64,000 nt of DNA from Porodaedalea pini (GCA_002794775.1 NBAY01000019.1:310001-374000); one strand, 5' to 3'. Numbered from the stretch's first letter, positions 45,681 through 56,469 are shown. A program made the numbers and translations. The notes: generated from the letters alone by a model not told the origin.

Positions 45681-45789
45681 TGGTGGCTGATAGATAGTGT
45701 GGAGGGACGAGCATAAGATCTGAGGAGTTAATGATGAGGTAAGACATTGTCGAGTGGCAAGAGTTCCGGACGCTAAAGGAGCTGCTAGC

Positions 45790-45843
45790 GGAACGGATGG
45801 GTCGGACGGAATGGACAGATCGGACGGAATGGACGGAACGACT
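45790..45843. repeat. 9-bp tandem repeat, six units, in element C leader
   Basis: GGAACGGAT, GGGTCGGAC, GGAATGGAC, AGATCGGAC, GGAATGGAC, GGAACGACT, 54 bp. This copy is non-coding, in the leader between primer-binding site and gag. Confidence 0.75.
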
Positions 45844-46088
45844 GGGGAAGAGAATACCGCGGCGGGACTGGATGAAGGAAACTGTAGATGCGATAGACGA
45901 AGAGTAGGGCTTCCTGGCGGCGAGGTGGACTGCTGGGAATTGGTCGGGGATCGGGATTCTGAGGTGGACTGCAGAGCGGATGGTTCTGCTGATGTCGGAG
46001 GTAAATTCGAGCCGAGAAACGAGAACAGGGACGAGATCGTAGACGGAAACGATGACGGAAAGTTTGATGAGTCTTCTGATACCGAGGC

Positions 46089-46138
46089 TCAGACTCTTAA
46101 TCTGAAGGCTGCGAGTTCGACCCTCGCAGTGGGCTCCA
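46089..46138 (-). promoter_or_regulatory. Extended primer-binding site of element C: tRNA-Lys(CUU) 3' half
   Basis: On the plus strand this reads as the 3' half of a tRNA. Anticodon stem TCAGA (46089-46093), loop CTCTTAA with anticodon CTT (46096-46098), stem TCTGA (46101-46105). Variable region AGGCT. T stem GCGAG, loop TTCGACC and stem CTCGC (46111-46127). Acceptor 3' strand AGTGGGC, discriminator T, CCA (46136-46138). Two bases separate CCA from the 5' LTR. The minus-strand element RNA is thus complementary to tRNA-Lys over about 50 nt rather than the usual 8-18. The 5' half of a tRNA is absent, so it is not a tRNA gene. Confidence 0.85.
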
Positions 46139-46140
46139 CT

Positions 46141-47237
46141 TGATAATACTGAGTTCCGGTTGTTAGTGAATAGGAATCAGATGATTGAGTTCAAGGGAGA
46201 TGTGTCTAATGGGTCAATACCCTCGTTCCGGTCGAGTTCCGTGGGTTCCGGATCGCAGGATTCAGGTTGCGTGCGTTCCGGTGTGTCAGGGGCAACGGAA
46301 TCGACGGAGCGTACTAATAGGGAAGTGTTTGAAGTGTAGCGCCGGCGGAGCGCTCGAGATGTGTGGGGGATCGTTGGTGGCTGTGTCGGAAGACACAGAG
46401 ACGCGCTAATACTAACACGACTTCTCGGAGCGGGATTGTCCTCGGGATGGACGGCTGGTCCCTGTGCTCAACAGACGTCGTCTGGAGTACCAGAGAGCGG
46501 GGCGAGATATGGGACTTAATTCAGAAGATAAGAGATGAGAGGGAATCGAAGTCGAGATAACGAGAACGAAGCGAAACGAGGTAAGGACGGAACGGACGGA
46601 ACAAGTGCAATGGGCGCAACGTGAATAAAACGAAGTCGAGGTGAGCGATTCGAGTCACTGAGGCACCGAGGCGTACCTAGAGACAGTCCTGAGAGATAGC
46701 ACACGAAGTTAGGCGTCGAAACTCGGGGGTGGAATTGCTGTCCTATCTACAACATTCGGCGCTCTATAATTACTAAACAAGTGTCCTGCATAAACATGAA
46801 AGGCAAAATAAAATAAGACAAGTCCTCTATTGTCCTACCACTGAGCCTCCTGAGTGTTCCTTTGAGCGGCTCCATGATCCGAACTACTGAAAGGCGGGGA
46901 CGGCGCGTGTTGACTTGGCGTAGCGTCGGTGAGCTTCGGGATCCTTTGTACGGAGCCGGAACGACCAATGCCGGGCTGGCGCATGTTTGTTTAGACAAAG
47001 GCAAATGAACGAACCTTTGGCAGGGTCGAGAGGACACGCGCACAGATAAGTGCACCGGGGTCGGTCCGAGTAGCTGATGCATGCGATCCGGTCGTTGCGT
47101 GTGTTCCATGTTCGGGTAATCTCCGCCAATCTGGGTGTACCACTTCGTTCGATTGCCGAGTCAAGGCTCTTCGACTTCGTGACGTACACCGCATGCGTTC
47201 CGCTCGTTCCGTGCCCAACAAACCGGTTGGTGTTACA
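46141..47237 (-). repeat. 5' LTR of element C
   Basis: 1,097 bp, counterpart of 29625-30721 (about 98 percent identical by eye). TGATAATACTGAG...GGTGTTACA as written. Target duplication CCGC follows at 47238-47241. Confidence 0.92.
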
Positions 47238-47241
47238 CCGC

Positions 47242-47499
47242 ATAACTAAGCAACCTTGGTCTTCTGGTCCTTGTGCCCTCCTGTCGTAAATGCCCCATGC
47301 GCTCATGTTGAGCAACAGTTTGGTGGATTGTTGCTTGATGGATATCTATTACCCTGGCCAGGTCATGCATGGTGAAGAGTCGTGACTGATACAGTCTGAA
47401 TATGATGTGTCTTGCATCATCTGAGAGTGCCTTGCCTGAAACCATCATGGAACAGCCTGAGAGGAGGAGGAAGTAGAGTGTTGGCTTTTGTGTTTGCAT
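47242..47499 (-). pseudogene. Transposase copy 2, exon 1 (helix-turn-helix part)
   Basis: Minus-strand ATG at 47499 (MQTQKPTLYFLLLSGCSMM), through the helix-turn-helix region (LSDDARHIIFRLYQSRL... DIHQATIHQTVAQ), to the element C border at 47241. It is identical to copy 1 in protein over this stretch. Beyond it, 47500-48123 is the non-coding end of the right arm, terminating GAAAATGGCTG-TA. Confidence 0.85.
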
Positions 47500-48125
47500 G
47501 GTGGTGGCTTGGCTAACATGTGCTCACATGCTCACAGGTGTTGGTAGTATGCACAGAAATTTGAGCGTAGCAGTTGAAGCACAAAGTGAATGGACAGGAA
47601 ACTTGCAGGGAAGATGGCTTTTATGTGTCCGATAATTACACAAAAAGAATCATAATCTTAGCAGTCTTCTCACCCGTGCTGCAAGATCTGTTGTGAGAAG
47701 AGGAAGGTGGAAAGAGCTCAAAGTGGAACACAAACCTTGCTGCTGCACCATGAATACTGAATGGATTGGCTTCAGACTTGCAGGAGATGTTGGTATAGTC
47801 ATATACTTAATTTACAGTCATGGGAAAGAATTTTATAGGTAGATGTAGGGGAGCTATAATTTTTGAATCTCAGTGGAAATGTATGAGAGAACAGACTGGC
47901 TGCACTTGTTTGATCTCCACCCACCTACACAGTCAATGTATTGCTCCCTATTTTACATATTTCTGCTCCTGAGAACCATGCCTATTTTTTGAGTACTTAA
48001 TGAGCAGGTACTGCGCAGAATTTACAGAGAAAATCAACATTTATTCTATTTTTTGATGTTTTGGCTCAGACACGGCTCATTTCACATGAAATGCACATGT
48101 TGCAGGACTTATGAAAATGGCTGTA

Positions 48126-48664
48126 ATATTCCACCTTGTGTCCACTAAGCTCACATACATTTAGAAGCCACTGAAACATAAATTTAGCAACTTTTTTGAA
48201 CTGATTCTGTGAAGAATTGAGTGAGATATAGATTTTACAAGTTTCTGAGGTGCTCAAATGCCACATTTGCTATAACATTTTCTGGCTCATTCCATAACCC
48301 ACCTTGCCAATTCCAGCAAATTCCAATACAATTTTATTATGCTACTCAATTCTGTACAATTCCACAAACCACCTTGCCAATTCCAGCAAATTCCAATACA
48401 GTTCTATTTTTCTACTCAATTCCATGCAATTACAAGGGTCCCAAACCCAGTCTAATGCCATTCCAATCTATTCTACAATTTTATTTCTATTCTAAAATTA
48501 TTCCGTGATATTCTACTGGGAGGTTTTTCCTGATGGAAGCTCTCACAACAACTCTCTGAGTCATTATTGCTAGGAAAGGTGAGAAATATCACACCTTTGC
48601 TTGCATTCGAGAGCTCAAAGATCACACTCAAGGACTCGAGGCACTGAAGTTGGCTTAGGGTGTT
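48126..48664. repeat. Unassigned AT-rich spacer with a 70-bp tandem duplication
   Basis: Lies outside the TA end of the composite unit and before the TA of the MITE. ACCTTGCCAATTCCAGCAAA recurs 70 bp apart (48301 and 48371), so 48301-48370 is duplicated in tandem, with the second copy diverging after about 60 bp. No gene is recognised. Confidence 0.6.
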
Positions 48665-48666
48665 TA

Positions 48667-49505
48667 CAGCCATTTTCATAAGTCCTGCAACATGTGCATG
48701 TCACATGAAATGAGCTGCATCAGAGCCAAAGAGTCAAAAAATTAGAATGAATGCCTATTTTCTCTGTGAATTCTGCACAGTACCTGCTCATTAAGTACTC
48801 AAAAAAAAGGCACGGTTCTCAGGAGCAGAAATATGTAAAATAGGGAGCAATACATTGACTGTGTAGGTGGGTGGAGATCAAACAAGTGCAGCCAGTCTGT
48901 TCTCTCATACATTTCCACTGAGATTCAAAAATTATGGCACCCCTACATCTACCTATACAATTCTTTCTTGTGTCTGTAAATTAAGTATATGACTATACCA
49001 ACATCTCCTGCAAGTTTGAAGCCAATCCATTCAGTATTCATGGTGCAGCAGCAAGATTTGTGTTCCACTCTTGTTCATGCTGCAAGGATGGAAAGAGCTC
49101 AAAGTGGAACACAAATCTTGCTGCTGCACCATGAATACTGAATGGATTGGCTTCAGACTTGCAGGAGATGTTGGTATAGTCATATACTTAATTTACAGAC
49201 ACAAGAAAGAATTGTATAGGTAGATGTAGGGGTGCCATAATTTTTGAATCTCAGTGGAAATGTATGAGAGAACAGACTGGCTGCACTTGTTTGATCTCCA
49301 CCCACCTACACAGTCAATGTATTGCTCCCTATTTTACATATTTCTGCTCCTGAGAACCATGCCTATTTTTTGAGTACTTAATGAGCAGGTACTGTGCAGA
49401 ATTCACAGAGAAAATAGGCATTCATTCTAATTTTTTGACTCTTTGGCTCTGATGCAGCTCATTTCATGTGACATGCACATGTTGCAGGACTTATGAAAAT
49501 GGCTG
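48667..49505. mobile_element. Palindromic MITE of the Tc1/mariner-like family
   Basis: 839 bp, beginning CAGCCATTTTCATAAG and ending with its reverse complement, flanked by TA at 48665-48666 and 49506-49507. The two halves (about 48667-49072 and 49098-49505) are near-perfect inverted repeats of about 400 bp, each matching the terminal leader of the transposase arms (423 to about 830) at roughly 90 percent by eye. No coding region, so it must be moved in trans. This shows that 400 bp of terminal sequence in inverted orientation is enough for mobility. Confidence 0.88.
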
Positions 49506-49507
49506 TA

Positions 49508-49911
49508 AGAGAAAAGATAACAGAACAAATGTGTACAGATAAGTTTAACCTGATAGCCATGCTCATCTGCTAATTTTGAATGATAAAGGCTCAGAGGCAA
49601 GAACCACAGCTTCACATGTCGTAGAGGAAGATAAAGTCCAGTACCGCCATCATCAAACCAAATTGAAAGGCTGGTGGATTCGTTTAGTGTATGTCATTAG
49701 GCATATACTGCCTACATGTGCTATTGTGAACATCAGAATGTTGATACACTATAGCTATTAACCATCACCTACATGCCAGCTGAGTCTTTCTCCCCTCACT
49801 TACACTACTCCTTTGACTCCCTTTACCAGCCGCCGAACATTACCATGGATACATTCACAATCGGCAGCCGACTCTTTATTATAATTCTTGGTATAGACAC
49901 GGTCAGACAGA
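49508..49911. other. Unassigned spacer with one short open frame
   Basis: A frame around 49773-49911 includes ATG 49845 (MDTFTIGSRLFIIILGIDTVRQ). It has a hydrophobic stretch like a signal or membrane segment and is then cut by the A-5 insertion at 49912. If it is the start of a real gene, the rest would lie beyond A-5 and outside the window. Nothing else recognisable. Confidence 0.3.
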
Positions 49912-50336
49912 TGTTAGGTGAGAGTCCAGGAGATGACTCAGACTGGGCAGGCCTTGGCTGACTGTCGTCTGGGATGTGCTATACTCAAGTGGGGACTCAG
50001 GACACGCTGTACTCAGGCTAGGTCATCGCGGAGGTAAGAGGATTAATACAAGTCTAAACTAATACAAGGGGGACGAGTCTCACCTAGGTCATCACAGAGG
50101 TAAGAGGAAAAGCAGAACAAGGAGTTCATGCGATTCCTGAGACCTTATATAGTGGCGACTGTGAGACTATATTATCTAAAGTTACATAAACGAACAGAGT
50201 GGAACGAATGAAGGTCATGTGGAGGGAGTGTGGGAAATGATTGAAAAGACGATTAAATATAATGAAAAGGAGTGGTTAAAAGAAAAGAAATGGTAAAAGG
50301 AAAATAAAAGAAAAGGTGAAAGTTCAAGTCCTAACA
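49912..50336 (-). repeat. 3' LTR of A-5
   Basis: 425 bp, TGTTAGGTGAG...GTCCTAACA as written, with the polypurine tract (TTACCCCCCC) at 50337. The C run is one base shorter than in A-1 and A-3, which moves the pol stop into the LTR. Confidence 0.93.
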
Positions 50337-53300
50337 TTACCCCCCCTCAAGGTTGGGCATCCTGACCAACCAAGATTGCAGTCATCTGGCTTGGTATTGA
50401 TGAAGAGTGGACGGAGGCATTGACGAGGGATTTCGAGTTTCTGAGGGGCGCCGGGGTGTTTTCGATAGAATTCAGCGATCGCCTCCTTTGCATTCTCACC
50501 AAAGTCCATCTCAGGCTGCCAAGTTGGTTCGTTGTATCCAACCCACTTGACGAGGTACTGTAGCTTCCCTCGGTGCAGACGTGAGTCTAGAACTTCCTCG
50601 ATCTCGTACTCCTCCTCATTGTCAATGATGTCGGGTGGTGGCGGTGGTGGTTGTTTCTGACTTTCAAAGGATGGTTCAACAGCAGGTTTCAGCAGGGCCT
50701 TGTTGAAGACCGGGTGGACCTTTTTCCATTGCTTTGGGAGCTTGAGCTTGTACGCACTAGCTCCTACCTTGTCGACAATCTCAAAGGGACCATACCACTT
50801 GTCAGCGAGTTTCTTTGTCGGCGAATCTGTGCTGATGTTTTGCCCATCAAGGAAAACATTGTCTCCAGCCTTGTACTCCACTGAAGCCCCTGCTGTCCGG
50901 TCATGGTAGCGCTTCATGTCCTCCGCTGCTTTGACCAAGTTGTCCTTCGCAACACGATGAGTCTCCTTGATGTGCTTTGCAGATTCTTCCGCCGACATGT
51001 TAGCAGACGAGGTTCGTGCTGTGTCAAAGCTCAAGGGGTGACATCCTGTGTTTGCATAGAAGGGGGACATCTTTGTTGCCGAGTGTTCACAGTTGTTGTA
51101 TGCAAACTCTGCGAGGGGGAGCCAGTCCTTCCAGTCCGATTGCCGATGGTTAATGAAGAGTCAAAGGTACTGTTCAAGCTCCTGGTTAACACATTCTGTT
51201 TGACCATCTGTGGGTGATATGCCATCAATGGGTTGCCTTCAATGTGTAGGAGTTTGTACAGCTCCTTCATCATCAATGCATCGAATTGTGTGCCTCGGTC
51301 ATGGATGATCTTCTTCGGTAAGCCGTGGAGGCGGAAGATGTGGTCACGGTACAGCTGAGCCATGCCCTCCGCTGACAACTTTGTTGTCATCGGAATCATG
51401 TGCATCTGCTTTGAGAACCTATCCACGAAGACGCAGATCACGTTGTGTCCTTTGGAGTCTGGGAGCTCTCTGATGAGGTCGACTGTGATGATTTCCCAGG
51501 GGCCTTCAGGGGCTGCATTTGGATGAAGCGGCCTCGACCTCGACATCCTCAAGGCTTTTGTCTGTTGACAATGGTTGCATCCTTGGACGTACGCTTGGAC
51601 GTCAGAGAACATAGATGCCCACCAGAAATCGCAACGGACGAGTTCCACTGTCTTTGACACTCCCGGATGTCCAGCCAGTACCAAGTTGTGACACTCCTGC
51701 AATACAGCCTCCTTCATTGTTGATGGCACGTACACCTTGTCCTTCATCTGCCATAACCCGTCGACTTCTGTCATACCCATCGGCCTCTCTGACTCATTCT
51801 GCACCCTCTGCGCTTCACCCACTCGGTCCAACACCTCATCACGTGACGTTCTCACCACTCCATGATTCAACCACTTCTCCTTGATGAATACAACACCATC
51901 ATTTTCATCCTTGCCCTCATCGTAGCCTGCTTTGCATGACAGCAGGTCTGCCTTGCCCATGGTCTTCCCTGACTTATGCTTGAGGTGGAAGTCAATTTCC
52001 TCGAGTTCTGTTCGCCAGCGAGCTTGACGATAACTCAGTTTCTGTGCCAATTTGAAGTAGGTAAGGTTGGTGTGGTCGGACCAGATTTCGATCTTATGAC
52101 AAGCGCCGAGGAGATACTGTCGCCACTCCTTGAGTGCTGAGACGATCGCGAGCATCTCTTTGTCGTAGATCTCATAGTTTCATTCTGCAGGCAGTAGCAC
52201 TTCTGACCTGTAGGCGATCACCCTCCACTTGCCTTCCTGCTTCTGCAACAACACTCCTCCAAGCGCAAAGTTTGATGAGTCTGCTTCTATGTGGAAAGGG
52301 CCCTCATTGTTGGCGATCACCAGGACTGGAGGTGAGCTGAGCTGAGCTGAGGTGACACTTCAGCTCCTCAAACGCTTCCTGCTGTTTGGTCTCCCATACC
52401 CAGCCCTTCTTTCCTGTCAGTGATGTTAGCGGTTGGACCACCTTGCTGTAGTCCTTGATGAACCACCTTAGCCAGTTCCCCATGCCGAGGAACTTTTGGA
52501 GTTCCTTGAGGTTTCAAGGGGCAGGCCAGCTAGCAATCGCTTCTGTCTTCGCCGGGTCAGCCTTCAGTTCGCCATTGCTGATGATGTGACCAAGATATTT
52601 AATGACCTTGACGTCAAACTCGCATTTCTCCGGTTTCAGGTACAGGCCGTTTTCTCGAAGGATCTGAAGTACACGTCTCGATGTCTCAATGTGCTCCTTG
52701 ATGGTTTCTGAGAGGATCAAGATGTCGTCGAGGTATACAATGATCAGGTTTGCATAGATCAGGTCCTTGAAGATGTGGTTGACGAAAGCCTGGAACATCG
52801 CCGGTGCATTGCAAAGGCCAAAGAACATGACCGTTGGTTTGAAGAGTCCCATATTCATATGGAATGCTGCCTTCCATTTGTCGCCTTCGCGGATCTGGAT
52901 GTTGTAATACCCCCAGCGAAGGTCAAGCTTAGTGATGTACTTTGCCTTCTTGACCTTGTTGACAAGTTCATCAATGAGGGGTAGGGGGTATTTGTTCTTG
53001 ATCGTACCATCATTGAGCTTACGGTAGTCCTGGATTGGGTGTAGCAATTTGTCAGCCTTCTTAATGAAGAAGAAGGGCGACACCATGGGTGAGATTGACT
53101 GTCGGATGCAACCAGACTTCAAATTCTCGTCAAGGAAGTCCTTAAGTGACTGTTGCTCTGTAGGCGTGAGCGGGTAGATCTTGCAGTCGCTGGGTTTGAA
53201 GTCGGGCTTTAAGTTGATGACGTGGTCCCAAGGTTGATGCTCTGGCAGCTTCTCAAAACCCTTCTCGCTGAAGACATCAGCATAGTTGTTGAGGTATGCG

Positions 53301-53937
53301 GGCCAGGACGCCTTGTCCATTCACACCTCATTCACCCTCCTCATCTCTTCCACCACCTCCTTCTCAATTGCGCATTCATCCGGACACCAGGTGAATTCAA
53401 GTGTACCCATCTTCCAGTCGACCTCAGGATTGTGATGTCGAAGCCAGTTGTAGCCTAGGAAGATGTTTGACGATGCCAGCGAGGTCACTGCAAGGACAAT
53501 TTGTTCCCTATGGTGACCGATCATGAGTTTGACGTTGACGTATTCTTTGATTAACCCAGCCTCATTGTGCATGCTGTCGGCATTGAGCACTGCGAGGGGT
53601 TGGACGTAACACTTCATCTCTAACCCGTACCATTCGATGAACCTCACGTTGATGCACGATCCTGTACACCCTGAATCCACAAGGGCATGCACGTCCACCT
53701 CTCTCACTTCACCCTCCACAGTATGTCTGACGTTCAGGAGGAGGTCCAGCTGGTGTCCACCAGTTCCCCTCATGAACAGCTGCTCATACTCACTATTCTC
53801 ATTCACACTGGTGGGGACTTCATAATTGGGAAAACCATCGACGTCGTTTGCATCTACATATTGTACAGATGGTTGGTTATATTTTATAGAGTCCAAATTT
53901 GAAGCCCCTTGTTCTTCTCGGTCAGTCGCCCCGATGG
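50337..53937 (-). pseudogene. pol: A-5 pol with stops and two compensating indels
   Basis: Minus strand: protease (ALVDSGCTGSCI near 53690), RT (YLDDILI near 52725), RNase H, integrase (IHDRGTQFD near 51290), GPF module and chromodomain (KLQYLVKWVGYNEPTWQPE near 50560). TGA stops at Arg codons include those at 53321 and 52514. A 10-bp expansion of GAGCT repeats near 52340-52355 shifts the frame, and a 4-bp deletion near 51206 (YHPQM instead of YHPQTDGQTE) returns it to the original frame. The missing residues are just before the third catalytic residue of integrase. Inactive. Confidence 0.85.
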
Positions 53938-54236
53938 CTACGCCTGACCACTCGCAAAACCCTGCGAGTCGACGACCTCTTCATCATTGCCTTCCTCCTC
54001 CACATAGTCCTCCACAGTTGACCTCCGAGTGTCTATGACTTCCTCAAAGGCTGATTCCTTCATTGCTCCAAGCTCGTCAGCGAGGAGGCGACACTCGCCT
54101 GGTGCCATCAATTCCAACATGCGCTGGATGATCAGCTTCCCCTGCGGGCACTTGTCATGGAAGTGGCCCTCTTGTCTGCAGAGCCAGCATGCACATCGCT
54201 GTCATGCCTCGTTCATTGAGACGTCCATCGGTTGAC

Positions 54237-54676
54237 TGTTAGGACTTGAACTTTCATTGCTTATTTTATTTTACCTTTACCATTTCTTTTCTTTTAACCG
54301 CTCCTTTTCATTATATTTAATCATCTTTCCAATCATTTCCCATACTCCTTTCACATGACCTTCATTTGTTCCATTCTGTCTTTTTTATGTAATCTTAGAC
54401 AATTGGGCAACCGGTTCTCATGAGGTGATCGCTGTATATAAGGAAGAGGAATCACATCTGAACACCTGTTCTGCTTTTCCTCTTACCTCCGTGATGACCT
54501 AGGTGAGACCGCGTCCCCCTCCTGTAGTAGAGTATATTGTATTAATCCTCTTACCTCCGCAATGACCTAGCCTGAGTACAGTGTGTCCCGAGTCCCCGCT
54601 CGAGTATAGCACATCCCAGACGACAGTCAGCTGAGGCCTGCCCAGTCTGAGTTGTCTCCCAGACTCCCACCTAACA
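54237..54676 (+). repeat. 5' LTR of A-6 with clear promoter geometry
   Basis: 440 bp. TATATAAGG at 54435-54443 lies 33 bp upstream of GTTCTGCTTTT (54468-54478), so the transcript is expected to start at or near that G. AAAAGCAGAAC at 54678-54688 is its exact complement. The GTGAG...CTAG segment at 54503-54570 is bounded by a 24-bp direct repeat. Confidence 0.9.
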
Positions 54677-55068
54677 TAAAAGCAGAACCTCACCCAGGCT
54701 CATCCCCAGCGTATGTCGTCGCTGTCGACTCACCTTCACTCAGTCTAGAGGAGCGCTCCCCTCGATGGACTTGACATGTAAACCCCCTGAACAACAACCC
54801 TCAACCCTGCCTGGACGTTTTCGGATGTTCGCGTATTACATAATCCCTCCAACCGAATTTTCCTGACCCTGGCTCTCCGCATCTCCCTTTGGTGGAGGAG
54901 CCGCTTAACTTGGATGTGGGTAATGTTATGTGTACAATCCTCGACGTCTTTGTCGATTGTGATCTCTGCCACGTCCTTCTGTTTCATCATCAACCTCACT
55001 GACGAACCCATTTCACATTGGCGTAACCCCAGATCGAACGCACAACCAATCCCAGTCCCGCCACTGTT

Positions 55069-56469
55069 GTCAACATAGATCTCACTGATGAACAACGACA
55101 GGCTCTCCCCGCATCAGCACGTTGGGATCCAGACCGACCAGGCTACGTCGCGACCAACAACAGCGGCGTCATACACGATATCTGGTGGAGTGAGATCCGA
55201 CATGGCTGGTACTCATCAGACGAACAGGGGAGAAGAGCTAGGTGGCCCCCAGCTGCTCCATCATCACCTGCACTGTCGATGTCTACGGTTCTTCTGCCTC
55301 CAACTCCAGGTCCGTATTGTGAGACCCGTAGAGAACAGTCGCTGCCAACCCCCCCTGAACCTTCGACACCCATGCCCAAACCAACAATGTCAGCAGCAGG
55401 GTTCAGCCAACAACAGCTGGAGCAGATCGCAGCAATTGTTGCAGGTGCCGTTGCCCATCAAGCCAACAATGCCCCAGCCCCAGTTGCCGCAGCCAATGCT
55501 ACAACTCCATCTATTGACGTCGCCTGGCCACACGAATTCGCTGGCAGTGACGATTACCTCGACTTCAAGCGCGAAGTCCTCCTCTTTGTCTTGGCGAACC
55601 CCATGAGATACCCAATGGCGTCGAGCAAGATTTACGTTGCCCTATCCTACCTCAAGGGCAGCAACACGTCGACGTGGGTGCAAAATTATGTCCAGGAATT
55701 CACGACAGGCAGCGTCATGAGTTTCACGGATAGCTGGGCCAGGTTCCAGGAGTGATTAGACACCTCGTTCAACGATCCGAACAGAAAGGAGAAGGCACTG
55801 AAGGAATTTTGAGAGAAGGTTCAGAAGGACCTCTCCGCCAACGAGTTCTTCCAGAAGCTCGACATGATCATCAAGGTGGCAGATCTGACTGACGACAACA
55901 TCATCTGTGACCGCTTGAAGCATGCAATGAACATTGAGGTGGTCTGTGGGGTGTTGAGGTCGATGCCGGTCCCAATGACGTATGACACCTGGAAAAAGAA
56001 GGCTATCAAGATCGATCAGGGTGAACAGCAGATCTGTGCGATCCAGCGAGGTCGTGCGTCCCCACTTCCACTGCACCAGCAGCAGCAGCAGGCACCCCCG
56101 GCTCGTCGACAGATCGCAACCCTGCACGTCGACAAGCGTGATGCGACCGGCATCACGTTCAGAGGCGCTGGCCAACCGATGGACGTCTTGATGAATGAGG
56201 CACAATGGCGAAGGGCATGCTGGATCTGTGGCAAACTCAGCCACTTCAAGGACATGTGCCCACAAGGAAAGACGATCGTGCAGCGCATGCTGCAGATGAT
56301 GGTGCCAGGTGAACGTCGTCTCATCACCGACAAGCTGGGTGCAATGAAGGAGTCGGCCTTCGAGGAAGTCGTAGACACTCGGAGGTCGACTGTGGAGGAC
56401 TATGTGGAGGAAGACGGCAATGATGAAGAGGTCGTCAACTCGCAGGATTTTGCAAGTGGTCAGGCATAG
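55069..56469 (+). pseudogene. gag: A-6 gag
   Basis: Frame from about 55069 (NIDLTDEQRQALPASARW) to TAG at 56467-56469, with the conserved ATG near 55387 (MSAAGFSQQQLEQIAAIVAG), capsid-like DYLDFKREVLLFVLANPM and a CCHC knuckle (CWICGKLSHFKDMC). TGA stops at 55753-55755 (RFQE-stop-LD) and 55810-55812 (EF-stop-EKVQ), both at positions that are Arg-derived in relatives. Confidence 0.86.

Larger units (their letters stand above)
29625..47237 (-). mobile_element. Element C: large Ty3/Gypsy retrotransposon with extra antisense gene
   Basis: 1,097-bp LTRs at 29625-30721 and 46141-47237, 4-bp duplication CCGC at 29621-29624 and 47238-47241, inserted in exon 1 of transposase copy 2. Minus-strand order from the right: primer-binding site (46138 inward), leader, gag-protease, RT-RNase H, integrase. 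Between integrase and the 3' LTR a plus-strand gene (30863-32567) lies antisense. A-4 (36591-42656) is inserted in RT and B-3 (34300-35287) before the integrase. Without these the element is about 10.6 kb. The LTRs differ at about 21 sites by eye, 20 of them explained by CpG decay. There is no chromodomain at the integrase end, so it is a different lineage from family A. The leader 45681-46088 contains a 9-bp-period repeat and no confident gene. Confidence 0.92.
423..48123. mobile_element. Composite Tc1/mariner-like unit with two transposase arms and two cargo genes, split by retrotransposons
   Basis: Both ends carry the same terminal sequence in inverted orientation: CAGCCATTTTCATAAG from 423 and its reverse complement ending at 48123, each bordered by TA (421-422 and 48124-48125). 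From each end the same order follows: about 620 bp non-coding, a DD34E transposase, then the 3' end of a gene-B-type gene. With A-1, A-2 and C removed, the remaining pieces (423-4802, 11047-13503, 28014-29624, 47242-48123) add up to about 9.3 kb. The order is transposase(+), gene A(-), gene B(+), transposase(-). One reading is a single composite element whose terminal inverted repeats contain the transposase. The other is two neighbouring family members, one truncated, brought together head to head. The single TA pair and lack of another CAGCC end inside favour the first, but do not prove it. Confidence 0.5.

Noticed and set aside
46089..46138. A tRNA-Lys gene
   Set aside because: Only the 3' half is present; there is no D arm or 5' acceptor strand upstream, and the position next to the LTR explains it as an extended primer-binding site.
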